In this document: positions 1 to 5,365 of the stretch, in pieces | Position numbering within the stretch: position 1 is the stretch's first letter | Layout: each line of letters opens with the position of its first letter | Assembly: GCA_016462245.1 (NCBI GenBank) | Contig: JAEMTR010000089.1 | Coordinates: 1-6,170 of the forward strand | Direction of reading: 5' to 3' | Origin: Solirubrobacteraceae bacterium | Lineage (GTDB): Bacteria > Actinomycetota > Thermoleophilia > Solirubrobacterales > Solirubrobacteraceae | DNA length: 6,170 bases | Program-made: the position numbers and the translations under genes | Notes under the pieces: model-generated | What the model was told of the DNA's origin: nothing | Databases searched by the model: none | The model's input: the letters and a program-made list of their open reading frames with translations, nothing else

Positions 1-2
1 CC

Positions 3-1325
3 CGTGGACTGAGCTTCGACCACGTCTTCGTCGCCGCAATGGAGCGGCGGCGCAGCATCGACGACGAGCTGCGCAAGCTCAGCTACGTAGCAATTACGCG
101 GGCAGCCGAGTCGGTGACGCTTAGCTACAGCGAGCACGGCCAGCACGGCGAGAAGCAGCCAGCGTCGCAGCTCGCCGAAGCGGCATTGGCGGCAGCCGGG
201 GGGCAGTGGGAAGAGCGCAGCGAAGAGCTGTTCGGCCCCGACGAAGCGCTGCACGGTGCCTTCAACGAGCTGCGCGACGAGCTACTCGGCGACCTTCCGC
301 GCGTAGCCGGCACCTTTGCCGAGCTGCGGCTCGACAACGACCTTGACCTGACGCTCGGCGTAGTCCGCTACCTAGAGCTGGCAAAGCTGGCGGCCGTGAT
401 CGGCCGGCCGGCCGATCAGGATGTCGAGAGCGCGTTGGCGCAGGCCAACACCGTGCTGCTGCAGTCGGCAACCGCAACCCAGCGCGAAGCGCTCGAGAGT
501 AGCCCGCTAGACGAGCTGATTCTCGGCGCCGAGGATGACGCGCGCGCGCGCAGTGCAGCGACGGCTCGGCGCGGTGAGCCTTCGCTCGAAGCCTTCCTAC
601 CGCGACGCGGCGAAGGGCTCGTGCTGAGCGCCTCCGACATAGAGACCTACCGCGCCTGCCCGCTGCGCTACAAGTTCGCGCGCGTCTTCAGGATTCCGCA
701 GGAGCCGACGATGAACCAGCGCTTCGGGATCCTCTTCCACCAAGTGCTGGAGCGCTACCACCAGTCGGACGGGAGAACAGTTGACGAACTGCTGGCGCTG
801 CTCGAAGAGGGTTGGCGCCGAGGCGGCTTCGGCGACAGCGATCAGGAGCGCCAGCTCCACTCAAAGGCCGAGCACGCGCTGAGGCTCTATCAGCAGCGCA
901 CGGCGAAGGAAGAGAGCCGCCCGGTCTGGTTTGAGAAGTCGTTCCAGTTCAAGCTCGGCGAGCACACTCTGCGCGGCCGCGTCGACCGCGTCGACCTGCT
1001 GCCAGGTGGTGGCTACGAGCTGATCGACTACAAGACCGGCAAGCCGCGCACAGCGGCCGAGCTCGAGGAAGATATTCAGCTCTCGCTCTACGCCGTCGCC
1101 GCGCGTGAGGCATGGCAGGTGGAATCAGAGCTACAGAGCTACCACTACGTCCTTGACGACGAGAAGATCCCCGTCCCCGCCGCCGACATAGACCGCGACT
1201 GGATCGCTGAAACCGTCAACGAGGTTGCCGCGGCGATCAGCGGCCAAGGCTTTGAGCCGACGCCGAGCGTGACTGCCTGCGGCTACTGCGACTTCAGAAT
1301 TGCCTGCCCGGCGGCAGAGCTCTAA
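3..1325 (+). CDS. UvrD/Rep-type (SF1A) helicase C-terminus fused to Fe-S PD-(D/E)XK nuclease; 5' end outside window
   Basis: The 3' part of a DNA helicase-nuclease probably acting in double-strand-break resection or repair, as AddAB, AdnAB and RecB-type enzymes do. The frame is open from base 3. The first residues (RGLSFDHVFV) match helicase motif V and ELRKLSYVAITRA matches motif VI, so the ATG at 39 is internal and not the start. Counting that Met as 1, the RecB-like nuclease spans about 195-428: LSASDIETYRACP, FH at His234, GRVD with Asp316, ELIDYKTGK with Asp330 and Lys332, and QLSLY at 347-351. Cys207 plus Cys414, Cys417 and Cys423 (C-x2-C-x5-C) form the four-cysteine 4Fe-4S staple known from AddB and Dna2. 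A linker of roughly 150 residues joins the two parts. All nuclease residues look intact. The spacer between motifs V and VI is short compared with PcrA. The gene ends convergently in CTAA, overlapping the PAC2 gene. Whether it is an AdnB-like subunit or a stand-alone enzyme cannot be decided without the N-terminus. Confidence 0.92.
   Translation, partial: RGLSFDHVFVAAMERRRSIDDELRKLSYVAITRAAESVTLSYSEHGQHGEKQPASQLAEAALAAAGGQWEERSEELFGPDEALHGAFNELRDELLGDLPRVAGTFAELRLDNDLDLTLGVVRYLELAKLAAVIGRPADQDVESALAQANTVLLQSATATQREALESSPLDELILGAEDDARARSAATARRGEPSLEAFLPRRGEGLVLSASDIETYRACPLRYKFARVFRIPQEPTMNQRFGILFHQVLERYHQSDGRTVDELLALLEEGWRRGGFGDSDQERQLHSKAEHALRLYQQRTAKEESRPVWFEKSFQFKLGEHTLRGRVDRVDLLPGGGYELIDYKTGKPRTAAELEEDIQLSLYAVAAREAWQVESELQSYHYVLDDEKIPVPAADIDRDWIAETVNEVAAAISGQGFEPTPSVTACGYCDFRIACPAAEL
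397..418. repeat. Perfect 22-bp palindrome inside the helicase-nuclease gene
   Basis: The half-site TGATCGGCCGG is followed directly by its exact reverse complement, with no spacer. It lies in the segment coding for the linker between helicase and nuclease domains (VIGRPADQ). The flanking bases 396 and 419 do not pair, so the symmetry stops at 22 bp. It could be a chance product of GC-rich codons, a cruciform or hairpin, or a dimeric protein-binding site. Nothing in the sequence separates these. Confidence 0.5.
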
Positions 1326-2194
1326 GCGTCGTCGCCGCGCTGGTTGAGGAAGCGCTGAAACTCGCGCGCGAGCACGTCCCCTGAAGGCACCTCTTCGCCT
1401 TCAGCTTCGGGAGCTTCGGCATCGCTGGCCTGCTCGAGCCGCTCGACGAACTGGCGCACGTCATCGTCGCCCGCAACCGCACTGCTGACGCTGCGTTCGT
1501 ACTCCGAAGCTGCCCGCTCAAGCTCGGTCGCGTCGAAGCTGATTCCGACCAACGACTCAAGCTTGCGCACCAGCGCCAGCGAAGCCTTCGGGTTAGGGGC
1601 AGCGGCGACGTAGTGGGGAACGCTGGCCCAGAGGCTGGCGGAAGGAATCCCCGACTCTTGGAAGGCGCTGTGCAGCACGCCGGTGATTCCGGTCGGCCCT
1701 TCATAAGTTGTTGGCGAGAGTCCTACGCGCTCGGCCAGCTCTTCGTCGCTCGTCACTCCGACCATCGGCACCGGCCGCGTGTGCGGAACGTCGGCCAGCA
1801 GCGCGCCAAGCGAAACAGCCATCTGTACGTTCATCGCCTCGGCGAGGTCAACGACGCTTTCGCAGAGCGTGTTCCAGCGCATCGAAGGCTCAGGGCCGGT
1901 AAGCAGGATCAGGTCGCGCGGTGCGCGCGGAGCCTTCGCCGCCCAGATTTCGACCATCGGCCAGCTGATCTCGCGCGCCTCCCCTTCAACGAGACTGATC
2001 TGCGGGCGCGTCGCCTGGAAGTCGTAGAACTCTTCAGGGTCGATGTGAGCGAAGCGGTATGCGTCAAGCGAGGAGGCGAGAAAGCTGACGGCAGCGGTTG
2101 CCGCTTCGGCGGCGTCGTTCCAACCGCCGAAGGCGCAAATCATTGCCGGGGCGCGAAGCCCATCCGGCCGCTCTTCCCAGATCATTGGTGGCAC
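1322..2194 (-). CDS. PAC2-family protein (proteasome-assembly-chaperone-like)
   Basis: A 290-residue soluble protein of the PAC2 superfamily. Eukaryotic PAC2 and archaeal Pba proteins assist 20S proteasome assembly; the role of the actinobacterial members is not settled. Family signatures run through the protein: AFGGWNDAAEAAT at 21-33, DFQATRP at 58-64, LILLTGPEPSMRW at 95-107, YEGPTGITGVL at 164-174 and SLWASVPHYVAAAPNPKA at 187-204. After about residue 250 there is an acidic, Ala/Glu-rich stretch (255-272) and a short basic-hydrophobic tail (LAREFQRFLNQR). The start is GTG at 2194; an in-frame ATG at 2185 is the alternative. I prefer GTG because the hexamer TACCGT lies six bases upstream, the spacing of a leaderless promoter, and neither start has a clear Shine-Dalgarno. 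It is last in the minus-strand block, 48 bp after the second TSUP gene, and its TAG overlaps the helicase TAA. The family call is secure; the cellular role is not. Confidence 0.9.
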   Translation of the reverse strand: MPPMIWEERPDGLRAPAMICAFGGWNDAAEAATAAVSFLASSLDAYRFAHIDPEEFYDFQATRPQISLVEGEAREISWPMVEIWAAKAPRAPRDLILLTGPEPSMRWNTLCESVVDLAEAMNVQMAVSLGALLADVPHTRPVPMVGVTSDEELAERVGLSPTTYEGPTGITGVLHSAFQESGIPSASLWASVPHYVAAAPNPKASLALVRKLESLVGISFDATELERAASEYERSVSSAVAGDDDVRQFVERLEQASDAEAPEAEGEEVPSGDVLAREFQRFLNQRGDDA

Positions 2195-2200
2195 AACTCA

Positions 2201-2206
2201 ACGGTA
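2201..2206 (-). promoter_or_regulatory. Possible -10 element (TACCGT) for a leaderless PAC2 transcript
   Basis: Read on the minus strand, TACCGT fits the actinobacterial TANNNT -10 consensus and is followed by six bases and then the GTG at 2194. That would place the transcription start on the start codon. I see no convincing -35. A TANNNT match at a fixed position is not rare, so this is a suggestion that PAC2 may also be transcribed separately from the TSUP pair. Confidence 0.3.
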
Positions 2207-2242
2207 GCCGATTGCGCACCAGCGAATACCCGCATCAAATAC

Positions 2243-2644
2243 CTATTTGCTGTCAGCGGCTGTGGGATCAGGCTCGGCCCGAATCTGCTTGATCGCCGAG
2301 GCAGCCATCCGCCAGGCGACATAGAGCATCAGCGCAGCGAAGGCGTAACGGACGAGTTCAATTGGCAGCACGTTCACGAGCGCCACGCCAACGACGGCGG
2401 CAACGGCCGCGAAAGCACCGATCGTCAGCCCAGCGCGGACGTCGAGGTTGCCGTAGCTCCTCTGGCGCCAAGCGCCAACGGCTGCCACCGGAATGATCGC
2501 CAGCAGCGAGGTCGCCTCAGCATCTATCTGATCGAGGCCAAGAATCAGCGCCAGCGCTGGTACCAGCAGAATCCCGCCGCCAACTCCGAACAGCCCTGAG
2601 AGGACGCCAGCTCCAACGCCGATGATGATCGCCAGCGCAATCAC
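2243..2644 (-). CDS. Half-size TSUP (TauE/SafE-like) membrane protein, second of tandem pair
   Basis: A 133-residue, very hydrophobic protein equivalent to one repeat of the TSUP/TauE-SafE family (older name DUF81), whose members usually have about 250 residues made of two such repeats and export sulfite, sulfoacetate or related small anions. The signature SGLFGVGGGILLVP at 16-29 is followed by EATSLLAI at 43-50 and SYGNLD at 63-68. About four membrane segments are visible (roughly 2-20, 24-37, 44-60 and 70-112, the last probably two). The C-terminal tail is charged (KQIRAEPDP) and probably cytoplasmic. It starts with a GTG that overlaps the TGA of the preceding half-size gene (GTGA on the minus strand), so translation is probably coupled. 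I expect the two products to pair into one transporter; the substrate cannot be read from the sequence. Confidence 0.85.
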   Translation of the reverse strand: MIALAIIIGVGAGVLSGLFGVGGGILLVPALALILGLDQIDAEATSLLAIIPVAAVGAWRQRSYGNLDVRAGLTIGAFAAVAAVVGVALVNVLPIELVRYAFAALMLYVAWRMAASAIKQIRAEPDPTAADSK

Positions 2645-3003
2645 TGGAGCACGACCATCGCGGCGACGATTACGAGCAGGCCCGAGAACAGCAGCTGCAC
2701 TGTCGCAACCGGGATTCGTTGCTGGAGCCAGGTGCCGATCAGCACGCCGCCAACGGCGGGAATTCCGACTGTTAGTGCTGCGACCAGGTCTACGTTGCCG
2801 TAGGCGAGCTGAGTTGCGGCGCCGGCGCCGGCAGCAATTACGATCGCCAGCAGCGATGTCGCGGCCGCCCGGCGTTCATCGAAACCAATCCAGAGAACAA
2901 GCAGCGGCACCAGCACGATGCCGCCGCCGACGCCAAAGAGGCCACTGAAGATCCCCATCGTGAGGCCAAGAATTGCTAGTTGAGCGATGCGCGGTGAGGC
3001 CAC
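2641..3003 (-). CDS. Half-size TSUP (TauE/SafE-like) membrane protein, first of tandem pair
   Basis: A 120-residue membrane protein that is a paralogue of the gene just downstream. It carries SGLFGVGGGIVLVP at 20-33, AATSLLAI at 47-54 and AYGNVD at 67-72. Between residues 17-72 here and 13-68 of its neighbour I count 34 identities in 56 ungapped positions, so the pair arose by duplication or is a full-length TSUP gene cut between its repeats. About four hydrophobic segments are present (roughly 6-23, 28-41, 48-64 and 73-118, the last probably two). The protein ends hydrophobic (VVLQ). Translation probably begins at GTG 3003; there is no Shine-Dalgarno, but TATTAT lies exactly six bases upstream, consistent with a leaderless mRNA. 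Its stop overlaps the next start by four bases. Small-anion transport in the cytoplasmic membrane is the family expectation, not something shown here. Confidence 0.85.
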   Translation of the reverse strand: MASPRIAQLAILGLTMGIFSGLFGVGGGIVLVPLLVLWIGFDERRAAATSLLAIVIAAGAGAATQLAYGNVDLVAALTVGIPAVGGVLIGTWLQQRIPVATVQLLFSGLLVIVAAMVVLQ

Positions 3004-3008
3004 CCGTT

Positions 3009-3014
3009 CATAAT
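3009..3014 (+). promoter_or_regulatory. -10 element (CATAAT) for the otsB-glycosyltransferase operon, near-leaderless
   Basis: CATAAT matches TATAAT in five of six positions and is followed by seven bases before ATG 3022, so transcription would start on or one base before the start codon. It overlaps the opposite-strand TATTAT by five bases, so the two promoters should compete for the same melted segment. An AGG at 3015-3017 lies four bases from the ATG and could be a weak ribosome site if the mRNA began earlier. Confidence 0.45.
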
Positions 3015-3015
3015 A
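3010..3015 (-). promoter_or_regulatory. -10 element (TATTAT) for the TSUP-TSUP-PAC2 operon, leaderless geometry
   Basis: On the minus strand TATTAT is followed by GAACGG and then the GTG at 3003, so a start site at normal -10 spacing falls on the first base of the start codon. The patch is AT-rich in an otherwise GC-rich region and lies in the 18-bp space between divergent genes. No good -35 is visible in the otsB coding region upstream. Confidence 0.5.
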
Positions 3016-3021
3016 GGTTCG

Positions 3022-3825
3022 ATGGTGCCTTCCTCATCACTTGCCAGCGCGCTTGCTCCACTGACGGCCGACCGTTCACGCACTGCACTGCTGTTCGATG
3101 TAGACGGCACGTTGGCGCCAATTGTGCGCGACCCGCAGGCCTCGAGCGTTCCTGAGCTGACGCGCCGACTGCTGATCGATTGTCAGGTGATCTACGGCCT
3201 CGTCGGCTGCGTCAGCGGTCGCCAAGCGAAGGAAGCGCGGCGAATTGTTGGGATCGGCCCAATTCCCTACTCCGGTAACCACGGCCTCGAACTGCTCCCT
3301 CGCGGTGCACAGGAATCGATCGTCAACGCTGAGGCCGAGGCTTGGACCGATCGCGTCCATGCCGCAGCGCACGGGGCCGCTGCCGAGCTGCGTGAAGCGA
3401 GCGGTCTACGGATCGAGGACAAAGGCCCGATCGTCGCGCTGCATTGGCGCGGGCTCGAAGACGAAATTGCAGCCGAGGCGGTCGCTGAGCAGATCGCCGA
3501 GCACGCCAAGGCCGAAGGATTGCTGATCCACCGCGGTCGCAGCGTGATCGAGCTGCGCGCGCCGGTGACGAGTAATAAAGGCGACGCTGTTCACGCGCTG
3601 CTGGGCGGAGTCGAGGTTGATAACGCGCTCTACGCGGGCGACGACCGCACCGACATCGATGCCTTCCGCGCGCTGCGCGCGCTCCAGCACGAAGGACAGC
3701 TGAGCGAGATTCTCTGCGTTGGCGTTCGCTCTGAGCAGACGCCAAGCGAACTGCTGGCCGAGGCCGACCTGCTGGTCGACGGGACCGAAGGCGTTAGCTC
3801 GCTGCTCTCGGCGCTGGCCGACTAA
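3022..3825 (+). CDS. otsB: Trehalose-6-phosphate phosphatase (HAD superfamily)
   Basis: Predicted to hydrolyse trehalose 6-phosphate to trehalose and phosphate, the second step of the OtsA/OtsB pathway, in the cytoplasm. At 267 residues it has the normal length of a single-domain bacterial OtsB. HAD motifs are complete: LLFDVDGTLAP with nucleophile Asp26 and acid/base Asp28, motif II VSGR with Ser65, YSGNHGLELLP typical of this family, the motif III lysine in TSNKGDAV (Lys186), and motif IV YAGDDRTDIDAF with Asp207, Asp208 and Asp211. The start is ATG 3022; GTG at 3025 is the next codon and differs by one residue. It heads a plus-strand operon, with the next gene two bases after its TAA. No otsA is visible, so the synthase must be outside the window. 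The glycosyltransferase genes downstream leave open a related sugar-phosphate substrate, but the GNHGLE and GDDxTD motifs make trehalose-P the best call. Confidence 0.92.
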   Translation: MVPSSSLASALAPLTADRSRTALLFDVDGTLAPIVRDPQASSVPELTRRLLIDCQVIYGLVGCVSGRQAKEARRIVGIGPIPYSGNHGLELLPRGAQESIVNAEAEAWTDRVHAAAHGAAAELREASGLRIEDKGPIVALHWRGLEDEIAAEAVAEQIAEHAKAEGLLIHRGRSVIELRAPVTSNKGDAVHALLGGVEVDNALYAGDDRTDIDAFRALRALQHEGQLSEILCVGVRSEQTPSELLAEADLLVDGTEGVSSLLSALAD

Positions 3826-3827
3826 CG

Positions 3828-4355
3828 ATGCGCTACGTCGATCTGCTGAAGACGACGGTCCTGCTGAGCGCAGCCTCTGCGACGGCGCTGGCAGTGATTA
3901 CGGTCGTGCAGTCAAATGCGATTGACGACAGCCTGCTGGTGCTGATCGCCGCCGGTTGGTGGGTCGTGGCGGCGCTGATCGGCGCCTGGATCGGGCGGCG
4001 GCTGGAGGCCAGCCCGTCGATCTCCCGCGCGCTGCGCGAAGCTCAGAGCACGACGATGCTGCCGGAGCAGAACATTGGCCGGATGCTTCTAAGCCGCCTC
4101 TGGCCACTGCTACTGGCGGCGCTCGTCTCGGCGATCTTTTCTTTCTTCTTGCCGCAGGTGGCGGCGATCGCGACCGGCTTCATGGTGATCTGGTCGCTCT
4201 CCTGGCGCCATCAGGACCGCGCAGTGACTGCGATCGAGGAACGCGACGGCGTGACCTTCTTCGTTACCAGCGGCTCGCCGATCAAGCCGATCAAGCTGGT
4301 CCGCACGCCAGGGCTGCGGCGCGACAACGGCCCCGAACAATGGCAGGCGAGGTGA
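3828..4355 (+). CDS. Uncharacterised four-helix membrane protein
   Basis: A 175-residue integral membrane protein that I do not recognise. Hydrophobic segments lie at about 10-28, 36-56, 91-107 and 110-126. Arg57-Arg58, Arg127 and the basic start favour a topology with both ends and the 57-90 loop in the cytoplasm. The loop (ALREAQSTTMLPEQNIGRML) and the C-terminal soluble piece of about 48 residues, which contains AIEERDGVTFFVTSGSP and IKLVRTPGLRRDN, read like constrained sequence rather than random tail. It starts two bases after otsB and overlaps the start of the glycosyltransferase, so all three are probably co-translated. By position it may be a membrane partner for the glycosyltransferases or a carrier-lipid or glycan handling component; this is inference from context only. 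No catalytic motif is visible. Confidence 0.8.
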   Translation: MRYVDLLKTTVLLSAASATALAVITVVQSNAIDDSLLVLIAAGWWVVAALIGAWIGRRLEASPSISRALREAQSTTMLPEQNIGRMLLSRLWPLLLAALVSAIFSFFLPQVAAIATGFMVIWSLSWRHQDRAVTAIEERDGVTFFVTSGSPIKPIKLVRTPGLRRDNGPEQWQAR

Positions 4356-5338
4356 GCGCGCCCGACGTACTGCTCGTTTCGCTCGGCTCAACGCCGGGAC
4401 TGCGCGCCTCCGACGAGGCTTTCGCCGCACTGCTGCGCAGCGGCGGAGCAACGGTCGAGATTGCCCGCGCCGAGCCGCAGCGGCAGGTCCGCACGCTCGC
4501 CCTGACCGACCTGCTCTGGGCCCGCGCCAGCGCCGCCGCCGCTCGCAGCGCGCTCGCCGCGCAGCAGCCGCGCGCGGTCGTCTACTCGTCAGTAACCGCG
4601 GCGCTGCTGTGGCCGCGGCCGGGGGCGATCCGCTTCGACGCCAGCTCGGCCGAGAACCGCCCCGGCCACGACGGCATCTGGCAAAGACCACTGGAACGGC
4701 GCAGGCTGGCGGAAGCGCCGCTGCTGATCCCAACCTCTGCCGCCGCACTAGCTGCCTCACCGGCCGCCGGCGCCGATGCCGTCGTCGTGCCAATCCCGGT
4801 CGCAGCGAGCGCAGCGGCGCGGCCAGCCGCCGAGCGCGATATCGCAGCGATCACCTACGCATCAGACCCAGAGAAGAAGGGCCTCGGGCGAGTGCTCGCT
4901 GCCTGGGAGCAGGCGCGGCGCGGCGATGAGCGACTTGTCGTGGCCGGGCTCGACGCGAGCCGCGTGCCCAATCCTGGCGACGGCGTCCAGCTGGTCGGCA
5001 AGCTCGACCCTCAGCAATATCGCGATCTGCTGGGCCGCTCGAAGATCTTCCTCTGCGCCCCACGCCGCGAGGATTACGGGATCGCCCAGCTTGAGGCGCT
5101 CGCCGACGGCTGCCAGCTAGTGACGACCGAAGCGCCCGGCGGTTATGAGGCGCTAGCGCTGGCGCGCGAGCTTGACGCGCGCCTAGTCGGCGATGATCTA
5201 ACTAGCGCGACCCGCACCGCGCTCGACGATCCCAGGCCGGACTATTTCGTCAGGGCAGCCCAACTATTGGAGCCTTACAGCCCGGCTGCGGTTCAAAGAA
5301 TTGTTAACGAGCAGCTGCTCACGCGACTGCTCAACTGA
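4340..5338 (+). CDS. GT-B fold glycosyltransferase, GT4-like
   Basis: A 332-residue protein predicted to transfer a sugar from a nucleotide-sugar donor to an unknown acceptor at or near the cytoplasmic membrane. The C-terminal half (about 165-332) has the donor-binding Rossmann domain of GT4 enzymes: ITYASDPEKKGL with Lys179-Lys180 in the phosphate-contact position, VQLVGKLDPQQYRDLLGRSKIFL read in pieces around 215-237, and the E-x7-E motif EDYGIAQLE with Glu244 and Glu252. The N-terminal half is Ala/Arg-rich and weakly conserved, as usual for acceptor domains. At about 330 residues it is somewhat short for GT4. Start choice is open: ATG 4340 overlaps the previous gene by 16 bases, while GTG 4352 would give a four-base GTGA overlap, the same coupling seen between the TSUP genes. 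The frame stays open upstream only as a shadow of the membrane gene. Confidence 0.82.
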   Translation: MAGEVSAPDVLLVSLGSTPGLRASDEAFAALLRSGGATVEIARAEPQRQVRTLALTDLLWARASAAAARSALAAQQPRAVVYSSVTAALLWPRPGAIRFDASSAENRPGHDGIWQRPLERRRLAEAPLLIPTSAAALAASPAAGADAVVVPIPVAASAAARPAAERDIAAITYASDPEKKGLGRVLAAWEQARRGDERLVVAGLDASRVPNPGDGVQLVGKLDPQQYRDLLGRSKIFLCAPRREDYGIAQLEALADGCQLVTTEAPGGYEALALARELDARLVGDDLTSATRTALDDPRPDYFVRAAQLLEPYSPAAVQRIVNEQLLTRLLN

Positions 5339-5365
5339 ACTCTTGATCTAGGCTCGCTCTTGCCG

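Noticed and set aside
539..551. Alternating CG run of 13 bases with Z-DNA potential
   Set aside because: It encodes an ordinary Ala/Arg stretch of the linker and is short; expected occasionally in this base composition.
1309..1337. Possible stem-loop (seven pairs including one G-U, 15-base loop) spanning the first convergent junction
   Set aside because: The stem is short, the loop long and there is no T-run on either strand; in GC-rich sequence such stems are common, so I do not call a terminator.
2551..2567. Overlapping short palindromes (CCAGCGCTGG and GCTGGTACCAGC)
   Set aside because: They fall in codons for a Leu/Val/Ala membrane helix, where GCTGG/CCAGC words recur by codon choice.
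1613..2599. A 328-codon plus-strand open frame opposite PAC2 and the second TSUP gene
   Set aside because: It lies antisense to two genes with clear family motifs, is Arg/Gly/His-rich with no domain pattern, and runs through their boundary; it is a GC-rich shadow frame.
2630..2655. Programmed frameshift joining the two TSUP halves
   Set aside because: No slippery heptamer is present at the junction; a GTGA stop-start overlap explains the arrangement more simply.
3956..4339. N-terminal extension of the GT-B glycosyltransferase frame
   Set aside because: The frame is open by chance across the membrane-protein gene; the extension has no domain signature and the GT fold begins after 4340.
4110..4793. 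A 227-codon minus-strand open frame opposite the membrane protein and GT-B genes
   Set aside because: Its product is almost entirely Arg/Ala low complexity, typical of the antisense of high-GC coding sequence, while the plus strand carries recognisable motifs.
5349..5354. TAGGCT as an internal promoter for the GT2 gene
   Set aside because: The spacing would give a start a few bases before ATG 5366, but the match is only to the loose TANNNT pattern and the gene lies 27 bp inside a tight operon.
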